Shown: positions 11,582 to 23,382 of the stretch, piece after piece
How positions within the stretch are numbered: the first letter of the stretch is position 1
Layout: the number at the start of each line of letters is the position of its first letter
Assembly (NCBI GenBank): GCA_014529385.2
Contig: CM043969.1
Coordinates: 36,155,446-36,219,445, forward strand
Origin: Adiantum capillus-veneris
Lineage: Eukaryota; Streptophyta; Polypodiopsida; Polypodiales; Pteridaceae
Direction: 5' to 3'
Length of the DNA stretch: 64,000 nucleotides
The notes under the pieces: generated by a model
The model's database searches: none
The model's input: the letters and a program-made list of their open reading frames with translations, nothing else
What the model was told of the DNA's origin: nothing
Made by a program: the position numbers and the translations under genes

Positions 11582-13504
11582 TGAGAGGCGGAAGTGAAAA
11601 AATAGACCCGGTGGCCTCTAGACCAAGACTATGCACAATGGCCTCATCATGGGCAATACGCAATAGGGGCACCACCTAGCAAGATATGCGGCTAGGACGC
11701 ATACATATACACAATGAAACATTCCATGGAAAACAATTTCAAGATCCACACCCAAATGTGGAATGGGGTGGTCAGAGAATAAGGTGAGAGGAGTGGTGAG
11801 TGAGTGAGAATGGGCTCGCTACTCGCTCATGTAGTAAGGAAGATAACGAGGTCAGGGATACATGCAAGTATGCTCACTTCTCATACAAAAGGTGGCGAGT
11901 ACGCACACCTCAATATGGAAGTAGCAAGATGATAGGAATATGAGAGGGAGAGAGAGTGTGTGTGTATGGTGGAGAATCCGCAGACCTTAACATAAGCAGA
12001 AAAAAAAATGGCAAGGAACAAGCATATATCATACTCACAATGAGATGTATCCAAAGCGACACAAAGTATGGCACCAAGATGGAGTGTGTTGATTGCTTGC
12101 AAAAGATAAATACAATAGGTAGCGTATAGCAAGAAAATGAGAAGAGAACAAGATCGTAGGAGGCATAATGGAGAGATGGGAGTTGATGGCGAGGAATATC
12201 ATGAGTGTGTCCACCCTTCTTCTTCTTGAAATTGTGCCTTCAACCCTTAATTACAAGTGGTGTGGAGGTGTGGTGCTCATCTTTTGTGCATGGTGATGGT
12301 GTTGTGATTATGTGATTAGGGTTCATGCTACAAGCATGTAGCACAAGAGTGTGTATGGATAGGTGTGTGTGTGTGTTTTTATCTTAGTGAGCCTTCATGG
12401 CCTCCTTATATAGGGAAGGAGGGAAGGTTTTAGCAATATTTCTAATTGAGGTGAGTGTCCCACTTTGGTGACTAGGAAAATGGGGTGCATGTGACTGTGG
12501 CTCCCATCTTGTCTCCTCATTATTTAAAATACCAGAGTCAATAGAGAAAGAAGAAGAGAGAATGTGGGTAGGATGTAGAGGATAGGACATATTTACAATA
12601 GTTTAGCTTTGGCTAGACTTAAGCTTATTAGGGAGAGAAGAGAGAGGTAAGAAAATTATAAGAGAGGTTGTCGAAAGTGGATAATTGTTGATGAGGATGG
12701 ATCCTCCAAAAATGGTGATAGAATCACTCTAGACTTGCCAAGACCTCATTAAAAGAGCCTTGTCTCTTGTAATCATGCTTGAAGACTTGTAGAACCATAG
12801 TCATTCTAGAGGGAAGAAAACTAGGGATGGCCTTTGTCTCCATTACATGAGAAAACTGGGGTCCACTACAAAAATCATAGCTCCGCGTTCATAACTTCAA
12901 AAATTCTGAAAAAAATTGAGCTAAAATTTGAGATCACGAGCTACATCTTTTATGTTGAACGCTCCTTCAGATTCGGGGTTCTTCTTTACTTAAAAAATTC
13001 AGCCAAATAATGTATTATTTGTGGCTGCAAAAGTCTTTTGGTGGTCCCCTTTGAGTGGACTTCTCTCTTGCCTTCAAGTGTAAGCTCCTTCATGTGTATG
13101 AAAACATGACCTAGAGTTTTGAAAAGATTGGAAATCATCTAAATGGAGGTATTATTGAAATTTGAAAGTGGGGTTGAGGTTTGAAAATGAAAACTAGTGA
13201 ATAAAATATTTGGTAGGGTGGAATAATATACATACATGAAAAATATATTAGAAAATACTAAAATATATAATGTAATTTAGAATATATATATTTAATATTT
13301 AAGGTCAAAAGAGAGATCAACAAAGAAAGCTTATTTATTTATGCTACATCGTGATTGATTAGCATAAGTCTTATTTATTTAATAAATTCTAAAACGTTTG
13401 TGAAAAAGGAAGAAAAAATCAAAACTAACTTATATAATAGGAAATATTTTGGTAAAAGGGAAAAAATATATGGGGGGTTCCCATGCATGGAAAAGCTTGC
13501 CTCA
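11582..13504 (-). repeat. 5' LTR of the Ty3/gypsy element
   Basis: A 1,923-bp direct repeat of the 3' LTR at 2561-4939. It lacks the 436-bp MITE and retains one uninterrupted TTATTTAAA at that point. In this orientation the element promoter should lie inside it, but no TATA box can be assigned with confidence. Confidence 0.9.
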
Positions 13505-13686
13505 GGGCTAGTCGGGGTTATGGGTAGCTCGGACAAAGTCAAAATCATGGGAATGATTTAGATGTCTGGGCAAGGCTGTGATGGTTGGGAGGGAAAGGTT
13601 GTGTTAAAGCTCTCCAACAAAGCTGCCCCTCTCCTAGGGGTAGGCTGAGGATGACACAAGAAAGAGAAGTCTAGGGTTGCAATGTT

Positions 13687-13747
<61 letters not shown>

Positions 13748-13919
13748 AGTACCTCTCTTTATACACTAATCTATACCTAATCTACAAACCTAGAAAGAGA
13801 GGGTGTATCTACACTTAATCTCTCTATCTACACTCTCTCTGTCTCTACTCTCTATGTATCCTCCCTCTCTACCTAGTCTTTACACCCTCTTTGTATACTC
13901 TATCCTCACCTCTCTCAAC
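13505..13919. repeat. Gypsy flank with a (GA)n microsatellite
   Basis: Right flank of the gypsy insertion. It resumes the left flank once the GGGC duplication is removed. About 25 GA units lie at 13690-13740, followed by CT-rich sequence to 13870. No gene is seen. Confidence 0.8.
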
Positions 13920-14780
13920 AAGGTTAGGGTACTCTATTCTTTTGAATGGATTAGAGTGCTCATTCTCTTCTATGGTACTCCATTCCTTAGGGTTGAATCA
14001 AACTCAAGAAGAGGTCAATGATCAGTTTGTTATCCTCATTGTCCTTCATTGCTTCTTGAATCTCTTCAGTTTTCAAGTTTGCATCAAGAGAGAAGTGTCT
14101 TGCAAACCAATTGAGGAAGGATTAGGATCGCATGAAGGCTCACTGTCTAACTCTAAGGCCAGATCTCTGATTTCATCATCCATTGCATCACTATCACTCT
14201 CTTCTTTTTTAGAGTAGTCAGCATGTGCTAATGGTTTTAGGAGATGGGAATGCATAGAATTTATGTTTTTCTCTTGAGTTACATTATCTGAGATTCCATC
14301 TAAGTTTGTGGTGTCAAATATCTGAAATCCTCAAGGATTGACATGCATGACTTGCCTTCATAGACTAAGAGAATCTCGAGAACTCTAGAAGAAGGCCTGC
14401 TCAGAATGTGTCGGGAAAATATACGATTCTTTCGTTGTCCAAAATGGTTTTGAAGAATCAATTTACCAAAAACCATATGGCTCTTGTCTCATTGTGGCTC
14501 TAGCTCCTTTATACTCAATACAAAATCAATCAATCTCCAATACAATCTCTTTTAACATAAGTTATTCAAAATGATTGAGAAGAAACTTTGAAGTTGATAG
14601 GATCCATATTTTTGTATATATATAAAATCTTATTACACGCTTGCAAACACAAAAGTTGAGTTCATAAATATGACATTTAGTTCCCACATAGCCAAGCTCA
14701 AGGGATTGATAGGGTTTTTATCTCTTGGACTTTCATGTAATTGCTACTTAAAAGATAAAACAATGCTCCATTGTCAAGGA
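13920..14780. repeat. Dispersed repeat, copy 1 of 3
   Basis: Diverged copy of sequence also found at about 20420-21280 and 36900-37760. Shared landmarks include GGTTAGGGTACTC, CATTGTCCTTCATTGCTTC, CTTGCAAACCAAT and GATAGGGTTTTTATCTCTTG, in the same order and at similar spacing. It is non-coding as far as can be seen. The two copies inside the tandem duplication are closer to each other than to this one, so this copy is older. Confidence 0.75.
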
Positions 14781-15089
14781 TTTCCATGGTTTTTACTTCT
14801 TGGAATTCCAGAGGAAGAGTGGTGTTCACATCTTCTCCCTTATAGTACTCACTTACTTTGTTTAATGGCACTGGCATGGTGTTTAGCTGCGGCATTTCCA
14901 TTTCTTTGATCCCTTCCTTGATTGAGTCATTGGTTTTTTTACGCCAAATTTCTTGAGGAATTTTCCCATACTAGTCCACATGTTTGGTCGTATTATGAGT
15001 AACTCGGCTAACAATATCTTACATGTGACTGGTGTCGGAAAAATGTATAGCAATCCTTTTGAATCGATGACCTTATTGGAAGAAAGTCT

Positions 15090-16260
15090 CTATGATGGGA
15101 CTGCAACAACATCTGACTTGTCCTTGTTCTCTCTTGTGTAGAATGGTATTGTTCTTAATGAATGGGGTTGATTGTCCATAGAATGTACATATCCTTTGTC
15201 TCCCCAATACGATTTGACTTCTAGATTCATTTGAGATCCAGTCTCAAATTCCTCTATTGGCGAAAGACACACTTCTGCTCCATCACCCACCAGGTTTACT
15301 TGTTTGCTTAGCTCACCTGGTTCATTGGCATCTCTAAGTTTTTTTCCCAATTCATCTAGACCATCTATTTTTGTACAACTCTCATGGATAGCTAGGTTAA
15401 ATCCCTCAAAAAAGTTATTCGTGGTATTCAACACTATCCTTGGTTCTGACGCTGGGTCCTTGAGCTTTGGTCCATGCTTGTGAATAAAATCTATCTCTTT
15501 TTGTTCTTGTTTTGGTGGGATTACTAGTGTTGGTGAGTCAAGGATAACACTCTCGGGTTTTCCCAATGGTGGTTCTAGTAAAGCTTGGGTTGTTTGAATC
15601 ATTTTTTGGCACATTTCAAGCATGTTCTTTTCTAGTTCTTGCATATGGATATGTCATCCACCTCTGTTCTTGGGTTTGGTTGTTTTTGAACCGTGTTTTC
15701 ATAGGCTTTTAAGAGAGCATCTAATGGCTCATTAACCTTCTTGACCAACACTAATCCTCTTGAACTAGCACTTCTCAATTTCTCTTCCATGGATGGTTCT
15801 TCTGGGGGTTGAGACATCCCCATAAGAGAAGGTGCAACCCTTTCCTCATGTAGTCTTTTCTTCTATTTAGCTTGGGTAATCTCCAAAGATAGGGATTTCT
15901 TCTCACGTTCACTTCATGCTTTCATCCTACCCTTTCTAGCTTTCCAACTATTCTATTTTCTCTTGGTTTTTTGACTGGGTGTGTTAGTCTTTGGCTGATC
16001 ACCTATCTCTAGACTCACGTCAGTTTTTGGTTTCTTTGTCTCTGTGTTCTCATCAGCTTCCTTTTGCACTTGTACTCTCGTAATTACTTGAACTCGTACA
16101 ACATTTTTTGGTTTTTGACCTATTGGGTAGTTGAACGATTCCTAAGACATTTGTTGTGGTGTTTATAACTCAGTTTAGTTTTTTTGGATAGTCCATGATC
16201 AAGTGAATGACACCATAGTCAAGACAATAGACATTTACTTGAGGGATCTCCATCTAAGAC
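15090..16260 (-). pseudogene. Decayed retroelement-like ORF (gag-like, family unknown)
   Basis: One minus-strand frame can be followed from about 16130 to 15632 with three internal stops. It is Lys/Glu-rich, then contains MEEKLRSASSRGLVLVKKVN and EPLDALLKAYENTVQ. A second open stretch (15644-15090) starts MQELEKNMLEMCQKM. Further 5' (about 16240) CLDYGVIHLIMDYP looks like a degenerate CCHC zinc knuckle with two Cys replaced by Tyr, which is why a retroelement origin is suggested. No protease, reverse transcriptase or LTR was recognised. A host gene relic cannot be excluded. The stretch 14781-15089 holds nothing I recognise. Confidence 0.35.
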
Positions 16261-16429
16261 ATTGTTTGACCAAGTGGTCTTCATAGCTTTGGTGACAAAA
16301 TATTTCTAGTTGAGGTCTATAAGTCTAATCATAGACTCTCCCAATCCTGATGTCTCGGGAGGTAAAGCTTCTACCTTTATTTTGAATTTTTGTCCTCAAC
16401 AATATTCACAGTTGTAAAACTAGGAAAAT

Positions 16430-19400
16430 GTTTCACACATGTCATACCGCAAGATAAAATCAATCCTTGACACAAAATGGGCAGACGTTAGGCTCACCTC
16501 CCAACCATAGAGCCAATATGGGCTCACTGCCATACCGCCATTGGTGTAGAGTCCAAGTGTGGTGATCACACAAGATGATCCTAAATAAGACTCAAGTATT
16601 ATTTAAAGGGACACAATGACCACAAATATCGCGTAGGTACCCATCTTGATGTCTTGGGGCGTAACGCTTCTCCCCTTATTGTTAATTTCTATCCTTAGCA
16701 ATATTCATAGTTATAAAACTGCAAAAATCTTGCACACATGGCATGCCAAAAGCCAAACTCACTTCTAGCTAGACACATAATGAGTGGACATTAAGATCAC
16801 CTCTTAACCATAGATCCAACGTGGGCTCACTCATGAGTTTGAGGGCCTATAGCTAGTGGGCTAGCCTCTACCACAAGTGCCAATGTCCCATACCAGTGAA
16901 CCCACACCAAAACAGGTGTGCGAGAAACGCTGCCATTGGTGTAGAGTCCAAGTGTGATGATCACACAAGACAATCACAAATGAGACTCAAGTCTTACTCA
17001 TAGGGACACACTGATAAGACATACTATGGGTACCCATCTTGACGTCTGAGGATGTAATGCTTCTCCCCCTATTTTCAGTTTTTATGCTCAATAATACTCA
17101 TGGTTATAAAAGCAGTAAAATCTTACACACATGGTATGTTGCAATCCAAACTCACTCATAGACATGTAATGGGCAGACATTAGGAGGGCCTGTAGAGAGT
17201 GGGCTAGCCCCTCGTGCAAGAACCATTGTCCCATACTAACGAGCCCAAATCAGTACGAGTGTGCAGACACAGCCTCCATTGGTGTAGAGTCCAAGTGTAT
17301 GATCACACGAGATGATAAAAAATGAGACTCGAGTCTTACTTATAGGGACACACTGACTAGATATGTTTTAGGCACCCATTCTAGTGTCAAGGGATATAGA
17401 GACTCTCCCTTTATTTTTAATTTTTGTCCTCAACAATATTCACGGTTATAGAACCAAGACAATCATGCACACATGGCATGCTGCAAGTCAAACTCACTCA
17501 TACACACGTAATTCACGGACATTAGGCTCACCTCCACACCATAGAGCTAGTATGGACTCACCCACAAGATTGAGGGCTTGTAACTAGTGGGGTAGCCTCT
17601 GCCACAAGAGCCAGTGTCCCATACTAACAATCCAACACTAGAATAAGTGTGCGGAAAAAGCCACCTTTTGTGTAGAGTCCAAGTGTGGAGATCACACAAG
17701 ACGATGGGAAAGAGACTCAGGTGTTACCTATAGGGACACAGTGACTAGACATACTAAAGGCTCCTATCTTTATCAATATTTGGGACCTTATTTGAAATTT
17801 CTATCCTCAACAATATTCACGGTTATCAAACAAGGAGAATCTTGCACAAATGGCATGCCGTAAGAGAAACTAACTCCTAGACATGTAGTGGGTGCACATC
17901 AAGCTCACCTCCCAAACATAGAGCCAATATGGGCTGTCACGGGAACCGAATAATAGAGATCGATAGCAAAAGATAGAGAAAGAGATCTTTGTATTGATGA
18001 ATCTTTGTAGAGTTTTGATACAACAGAGGAGCAAAATATATGGGCGCACTCCGTTGTACGGAGCTCGAACCTCCCGACCACCCCCGAGCTTCAGTTCGCT
18101 TGCATGCAGTGACTCACTCGCACTCTCACTCTCACTCTCACTCGCACTCGCACTCGCACTCGCACTCGCAGAAGAAGAGATCGGTGAATGATCCCCAAAC
18201 GCACCACCCGTCGTGCTTTTATCCTTCTTTTCCTCGAAAAGCCTGCACGATTTTCGTACCAAGTATACCTGCGAGAATAATATAAGAACGTGATCGCTAA
18301 GCGATCTGTAAAGGTTAGATTTCTATCATGACACTTTGCACAGATCGTGTTTCACACATTGATTTCTGCATCGCCTACAAAATAGCCAAAAGAACATACT
18401 CGTGCAACCAATTCAACATGATAATCAAAGTAAAAAACATAATTATATACCTTCATAATCTCAATTGCCATACTCTACCATGAAGAAACAATCCACTTCT
18501 TGGTTGATAGCAGGGAGAACTGTATGATGTTGTAGGTCTGTCTGTCTCTGTGTACATTACACTGCTGCTGCCTTCTGTTTGTTTTCATCATAACTTTTAC
18601 AAACGAACTCAGAACAGAGCGATCCAGGTACTCAAAACGACGGGAATAGGTCTGGTCTACAAGACAGCATAAACAGAATTGCAAAAAACGTCTCTGTTTG
18701 GCTAAAAACGCAACTTTTAGGTCGAGACTCATAAAACCTCTATTTTTGGGTATCCACTACTTTTACAACTTATTTTAAGCCTACCCATGCATTTTAAGCT
18801 AAAACACATAAATATTAAACATTGATATTAATAAAAATCTCAATTTTACTGTTCATAGACAGACTATCTGTTATTCATTAATCTTTATCAAATCCGTCTT
18901 TAGTGTATTATTAAAAAAAAAGAATATATGTTCTCTCTTAATATTTCAACTCATTCGTATAAGCTCTATTTAATAGACTATTCAACAATCTTTCAAATCG
19001 TGGTAACGAAAGATATGCCCTGCTACATTCTTTTCGACTTTAAGAACTTCAAATATTAATCCTATTACATGGGCTCACCCTCAAGCCTAAGAGCCTGCAG
19101 CCACTGAGCTAGCCTATATCGGAAGGGCCGGCGTCCCATACCAATGATCCCACAATAGGATGGGTGTGTGCCGCCATTGGTGTAGATTCCAAGTGTGGTG
19201 ATCACACGAGATAATTGCAAATGAGACTCAAGTCTTACTTATAGGGACACACTGAACATACATGATGTGCGTACCCATCCTTATGTTTGAGGACGTAACG
19301 CTTCTTTCCTTATTTTGAATTTTTGTACTCAACAATATTTACAGTTATTGAACTAGGAAAATCCTGCACAGATGGCAAGGCGTAAGCGAAATTCACTCCT

Positions 19401-20310
19401 AGACACATAATGGGCAGACGTTTGGCTCACCTCCCAACCATAGAGCCAATATTGGCATAACCCCAAGCTTGAGGGCCTACGACCAGTGGGCTATCCCCTC
19501 TCGCAAGAGCGGGTGTCCCATACTTACAAGCCCACACCAATACGGGTATGCGTACAGAGCCTCCATCAGTGTAGAGTCCAAGTGTGGTGATCACACAAGA
19601 CAATAAAAAATTAGACTGAGCTCTTACTTATAGGGACACACTGAGTAGACATACTGTAGGCACCCATCGTGGTGTCTGGGGATTTAGAGCTTCTCCCCTT
19701 ATTTTGAATTTTTTTCCTCAACAATATTCACGATTAAAAAACAAGGAAAATCCTACACACACGGCATGCCACAAGCCAAAACTCACTTCTATAGATGTAA
19801 TGCATGGACATTAGGCTCAACTTCCAACCATAGAGCTAGTATGAGCTCACCCCCAAGCCAGAGGGCTTGTAACCATTGGGCTAACCTCTGCCATAAGAGT
19901 TCGTGTCCCATACTCACAAGCGCACACCAGTATGGGTGTAATGGAAAAGCCACCATTGGTGTAGAGTCCAAATGTGGTGATCAGACGAGACTATCGCAAA
20001 TGAGGCTCAAGTCTTACCTTTACGGACACACTAGATGGACATACTGTAGGCACCCACCCTGACATTCGAGGACGTAACTCTTCTCCCATTATTTTAAATT
20101 TATATCCTCAACAATATACACGATTATTAAACCAAAAAATATCTTGGACGCATGGCATGCGAAAGGCGAAACTCGCTCCTAGACATGTAGTGGGCGCACA
20201 TCAAGCTCACCTCCCAAACATAGAGTCAATATAGGATCACCCCCAAGCCTAAGAGCCTGCAGCAGCCATAGTGGACCAACCTCTACCACAAGGGCCAGTG
20301 ACCCATACAT
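16430..20310. repeat. Tandem array of about 390-bp monomers (unit 1), interrupted by a solo LTR
   Basis: Recurring landmarks are CACACATGGCATGC, GGCTCACCTCCCAACCATAGA, GTGTAGAGTCCAAGTGTG, GATCACACAAGA, TATAGGGACACACTGA and CTCAACAATATTCACGGTTA. They repeat at about 300-390-bp spacing (starts near 16432, 16733, 17121, 17470, 17846, then 19370, 19760, 20150). About eight diverged monomers are present, split by the solo LTR at 17935-19069. The open frames inside reach only about 100 codons and are not conserved between monomers, so this is a satellite-like array and not a gene. Confidence 0.85.
17935..19069. mobile_element. Solo LTR with 5-bp target duplication
   Basis: A 1,135-bp insertion starting TGTCACGGGAAC and ending CCTATTACA, flanked on both sides by TGGGC (17930-17934 and 19070-19074). 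The corresponding site in unit 2 (about 36080) has one uninterrupted TGGGCTCACC. Terminal TG/CA, the 5-bp duplication and no internal coding identify it as a solo LTR left by LTR-LTR recombination. It contains a CACTCT/CACTCG microsatellite at about 18114-18170, which creates spurious Ser- or Ala/Leu-rich reading frames on both strands. Confidence 0.9.
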
Positions 20311-20419
20311 AAAGGGAAGAAAGTAGGAGAGAACAAAAAAATAAAATAAAGACAATATGTAGTACCAATTTTTATTCGATTAAAAACATAAATTAGGTGA
20401 GTTTGTTCTTACTGATTCA

Positions 20420-21280
20420 GGGTTAGGGTACTCATTCTTTTAAATGGACTAAAGTTCTCATTTTCTTCTAAGGTACTCTATTACTTAGGGTTCAATCAAA
20501 CTTGAGAAGAGATTGTACATCTTTGCAAGAAACTTCTGATCTCTTCATTGTCCTTCATTGCTTCTTGAAGCTATTCAGTTGTCAGGTTTGCATGAAGAGA
20601 GAAGTTTCTTGCAAACCAATCGAGAATAGATTAGGCTCGCATGAAGACACATTGTCTAATTCTAAGGCTAGATATATCGTTTCATCATCCATTGCACCAC
20701 TGTAACTCTCTTCTTTGTTAGAGTAGTCATCATGTGCTAATGGTGCTAGAAGATGGGAATGTGTAAAAGTTATGTCGGTATCTTGAGCTACATCATTTGA
20801 GATTCCATCTTAGTTGGTGGTGTCAAATATACGACATCCTTGAGGATTGACAAGCACAACTTGCCTCCATGGAGTGAGAGAATCTGGAGAACTGTAGAAG
20901 AAGGCATGCTCACAATGTGCTAGAAAAATATATGGGCCTTGTGTTGTCTAAAGTTTTTGTGAAGAGTCAACTACACATAAACCAAATGGCTCTTGTCTCA
21001 TTGTGGCTCTAGCCCCTTTATACTCATCACAAAATCATTCAATATCCAATATAGTTTATTTTAACATAAGATATTCACAATGCCTTAGAATAAAATTTGA
21101 AGTTAATAGCATCCATATTTGTGTACGTGTACATAATCTTATTACCTGCTTGTAAACATGGAAGTTGAGTTCATAAATACAAAATATAGTTCCCACATAG
21201 TGAAGCTCCTCATTGATAGGGTTTTTATCTCTTGGACTTGCACATAATTGTTGCGTGAAAGATTAAACAATGCAGGAATC
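20420..21280. repeat. Dispersed repeat, copy 2 (unit 1)
   Basis: Same family as 13920-14780, and near-identical to 36900-37760 in unit 2. Short open frames occur on both strands but none is preserved among all three copies, so no gene is called. Confidence 0.75.
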
Positions 21281-22889
21281 TTGAGTAATGCATCGTTCAA
21301 TTTTTTTGGCTCAAAGATATTGCCCATAGGACCACATGTTACTATACACGGATACCTAAAAGTACAAAATGGAGTACACAAACTCCAAGTAAGAATAATA
21401 GAAATTTAAACAACATCTCCAATAGTAAGATTGTGAGGAATGCCCTTGCCACATAACACCTCATCTGACAATGTAGAAGACTCTTCCATTGTCTATCTCT
21501 GAGGAGCAGCTATGTCAACATGCTCAAGGTACTCTGAAAGTTAGTACATGCACTCTCCAAGCACCATCCCTTGTCCATTGTACCCTCTGGTCGTGCTCTT
21601 TGGCAAACAAGACCCTTTAAAACGCCCATAAATATTTCAACTCAAAACAACTAGCAAGTGCTCAAAACACTTGCAATCTCCATCTGATTATCGACGATAT
21701 GAATGAGTACATGGACTTGGATATCAAAAAAGGACGTCGATAACACCTTCTTTGCCAAAACAAAGGATCTCAACGCATTTCCTTTTAGTTTGCGGTGTTG
21801 ATCATGTATCAATCTCCTTAGAAATGATCCATCTACAAAAATAGTAGAACAATGTGTGACATTTTTATTAAAAAATACAAACATCCACGAGCTATACACA
21901 TACCTTGCTAGCTTTCTTAAACAATAGATAACATCTCAGATACCACTCGTCAAGAAACCATCAATAACAAGGGGGAGAACATGCTACATGCATCAATATA
22001 CATTCAAATTAGTATCTCTTGGTTGGAGGAAGGAATTGTGATTACGATTAAGAAAATATTGGGTTACCCTTGTGAAATTTTGTGAATCATGTGTCTTTAA
22101 GTTTAAAAGACTTGTATCATCCACACTCAATATATTCTTCAATGAGACACCATGTCCTCTGGGTGTAGGGATAGATCATATTCTTTGATTAATCATGCCA
22201 ATCTCTTTAGAGGTAAGCAGTCACGGTGTAGGTGCATATTCTTTTTGATGCGTCTCTTCATCAACATGGAGCTACACGTTGCATTTGTAATCTTGATCTT
22301 TCAAGTTGTCTTGATTTGCTTACGTCTCTTTCAAGCCAATAAGATGTTTCCACAAAGAGTGGTCTACCAATACTCCAATTAAAACCATACAGAGATAGAG
22401 GGAGTTAGAGAGGGTCATCCTCAAGATTGGACATCATTTTTACTGCTTGGAAGCTTTGACTTTGGAGAAATTATGGGTCCTTCAGTCCACTTTAGGTATA
22501 TATATGTGGATATCATCCGTTTTGGACATTGTCCGCTCTTGACCTTTCCATTGAAATGTTTAGTTTGTGTTATTTGGGTAATTTATGTGTCAAAGTTATA
22601 TATTTTTATTGAGATGAATACTATACATTGATTTCAACAATCATCACATGAGACAATCTTTATAACCTTTGATTGATAACCTTACATCCATAGTAAAATA
22701 TACAATAATATGATAGTAGAAAGTAGAATGAATTGAAAAGTATCTGCATGTATTCTTCGAACAAAAATGTGTACCAGCCCTGAATCCGTAGCTGGGAAAG
22801 TCGTGTATAGACCATGCCAAAATTCCTCAAACTTTTAATCTCCTCTCATTTTTCCATTTTGACATATCAAGCACGTCTAAGCCTCTCCA
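21281..22889. other. Duplicated flank, no gene recognised (unit 1)
   Basis: Collinear with about 37761-39378 in unit 2. It includes short matching open frames (for example minus 21899-21651 and 38392-38144, MYSSWMFVFFNKN). That similarity follows from the recent duplication alone and is no evidence of selection. No domain was recognised. Confidence 0.6.
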
Positions 22890-23369
22890 TGTTATAGAAT
22901 TGATATTTTATTATCTATTGCAGCCGATAGGTGGCAAGAGCATCAGCAGATAATGGATTATGCAGAAGGATGTTACATTTTATGTATATTTGATTATTCA
23001 AGTGCTCTTTTATGAGCTTTGGCCAATTATGACCGGCCGGCCAGTTTGTAACCAATTTGACCATTCAAGAAATCTATATAACAAATACGTGCAAGAGGGA
23101 AATGGTCACTCTTACACGGGGGGAGATTGCACCCAGTGTTTGCGTAGCTCTTTTCATCTCTCCTCTCTTGTCTCTCGTCGTGAAGGCGTAGCACTCCGCT
23201 CTAGGAGGTGCACCTGCACGTGCGCTGTCTTGCTCTTTGTCTCTCCGTGTTCGTGTACAGATTGGATTATGCGTTGTGTGATTCGAGGTATGCAGATTTG
23301 TTCATTTCATGGCTTGTAGTATATGGTTTTTGCTATATTTCAGGGCTCGCGGCGTTTCCGTCTGTAGCA
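22890..23369 (+). repeat. 5' LTR of the HSP101-carrying element
   Basis: A 480-bp direct repeat of 27717-28196. It contains the GACCGGCCGGCC palindrome near 23031-23042 that is also present in the 3' copy. Confidence 0.92.
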
Positions 23370-23370
23370 G

Positions 23371-23382
23371 TGGTATCAGAGC
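23371..23382 (+). other. Primer-binding site, initiator tRNA-Met type
   Basis: TGGTATCAGAGC sits one base after the 5' LTR. This is the standard plant retrotransposon primer site complementary to the 3' end of initiator tRNA-Met. Confidence 0.92.

Larger units (their letters stand above)
2561..13504 (-). mobile_element. Complete, mutated Ty3/gypsy LTR retrotransposon (Tat-like, dual RNase H)
   Basis: The element is 10.9 kb and transcribed right to left. Its LTRs are at 2561-4939 and 11582-13504, begin TG and end CA on the plus strand, and are flanked by GGGC on both sides (2557-2560 and 13505-13508), read as a 4-bp target duplication. Minus-strand order is 5' LTR, primer site, leader with small ORFs, gag with a CCHC knuckle, protease, reverse transcriptase, RNase H, a second RNase H, integrase, polypurine tract, 3' LTR. 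Integrase after RNase H is the gypsy order, and a second RNase H before integrase is a hallmark of the Tat lineage. Several stops and frameshifts in gag-pol make it non-autonomous now. The LTRs are very similar apart from a MITE in one, so insertion is fairly recent. Confidence 0.92.

Noticed and set aside
17870-18285. Ser/Ala/Glu-repeat frames on both strands
   Set aside because: They fall in the CACTCT microsatellite of a solo LTR and cross its boundary, so they cannot be a gene.
21651-21899. Matching 82-codon frames in both duplication units (also 38144-38392)
   Set aside because: Similarity is explained by the recent duplication; there is no start context, motif or third copy to suggest selection.
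23031-23042. GACCGGCCGGCC palindrome as a protein-binding operator
   Set aside because: A short GC palindrome within an LTR that is merely duplicated in the second LTR; no other support.
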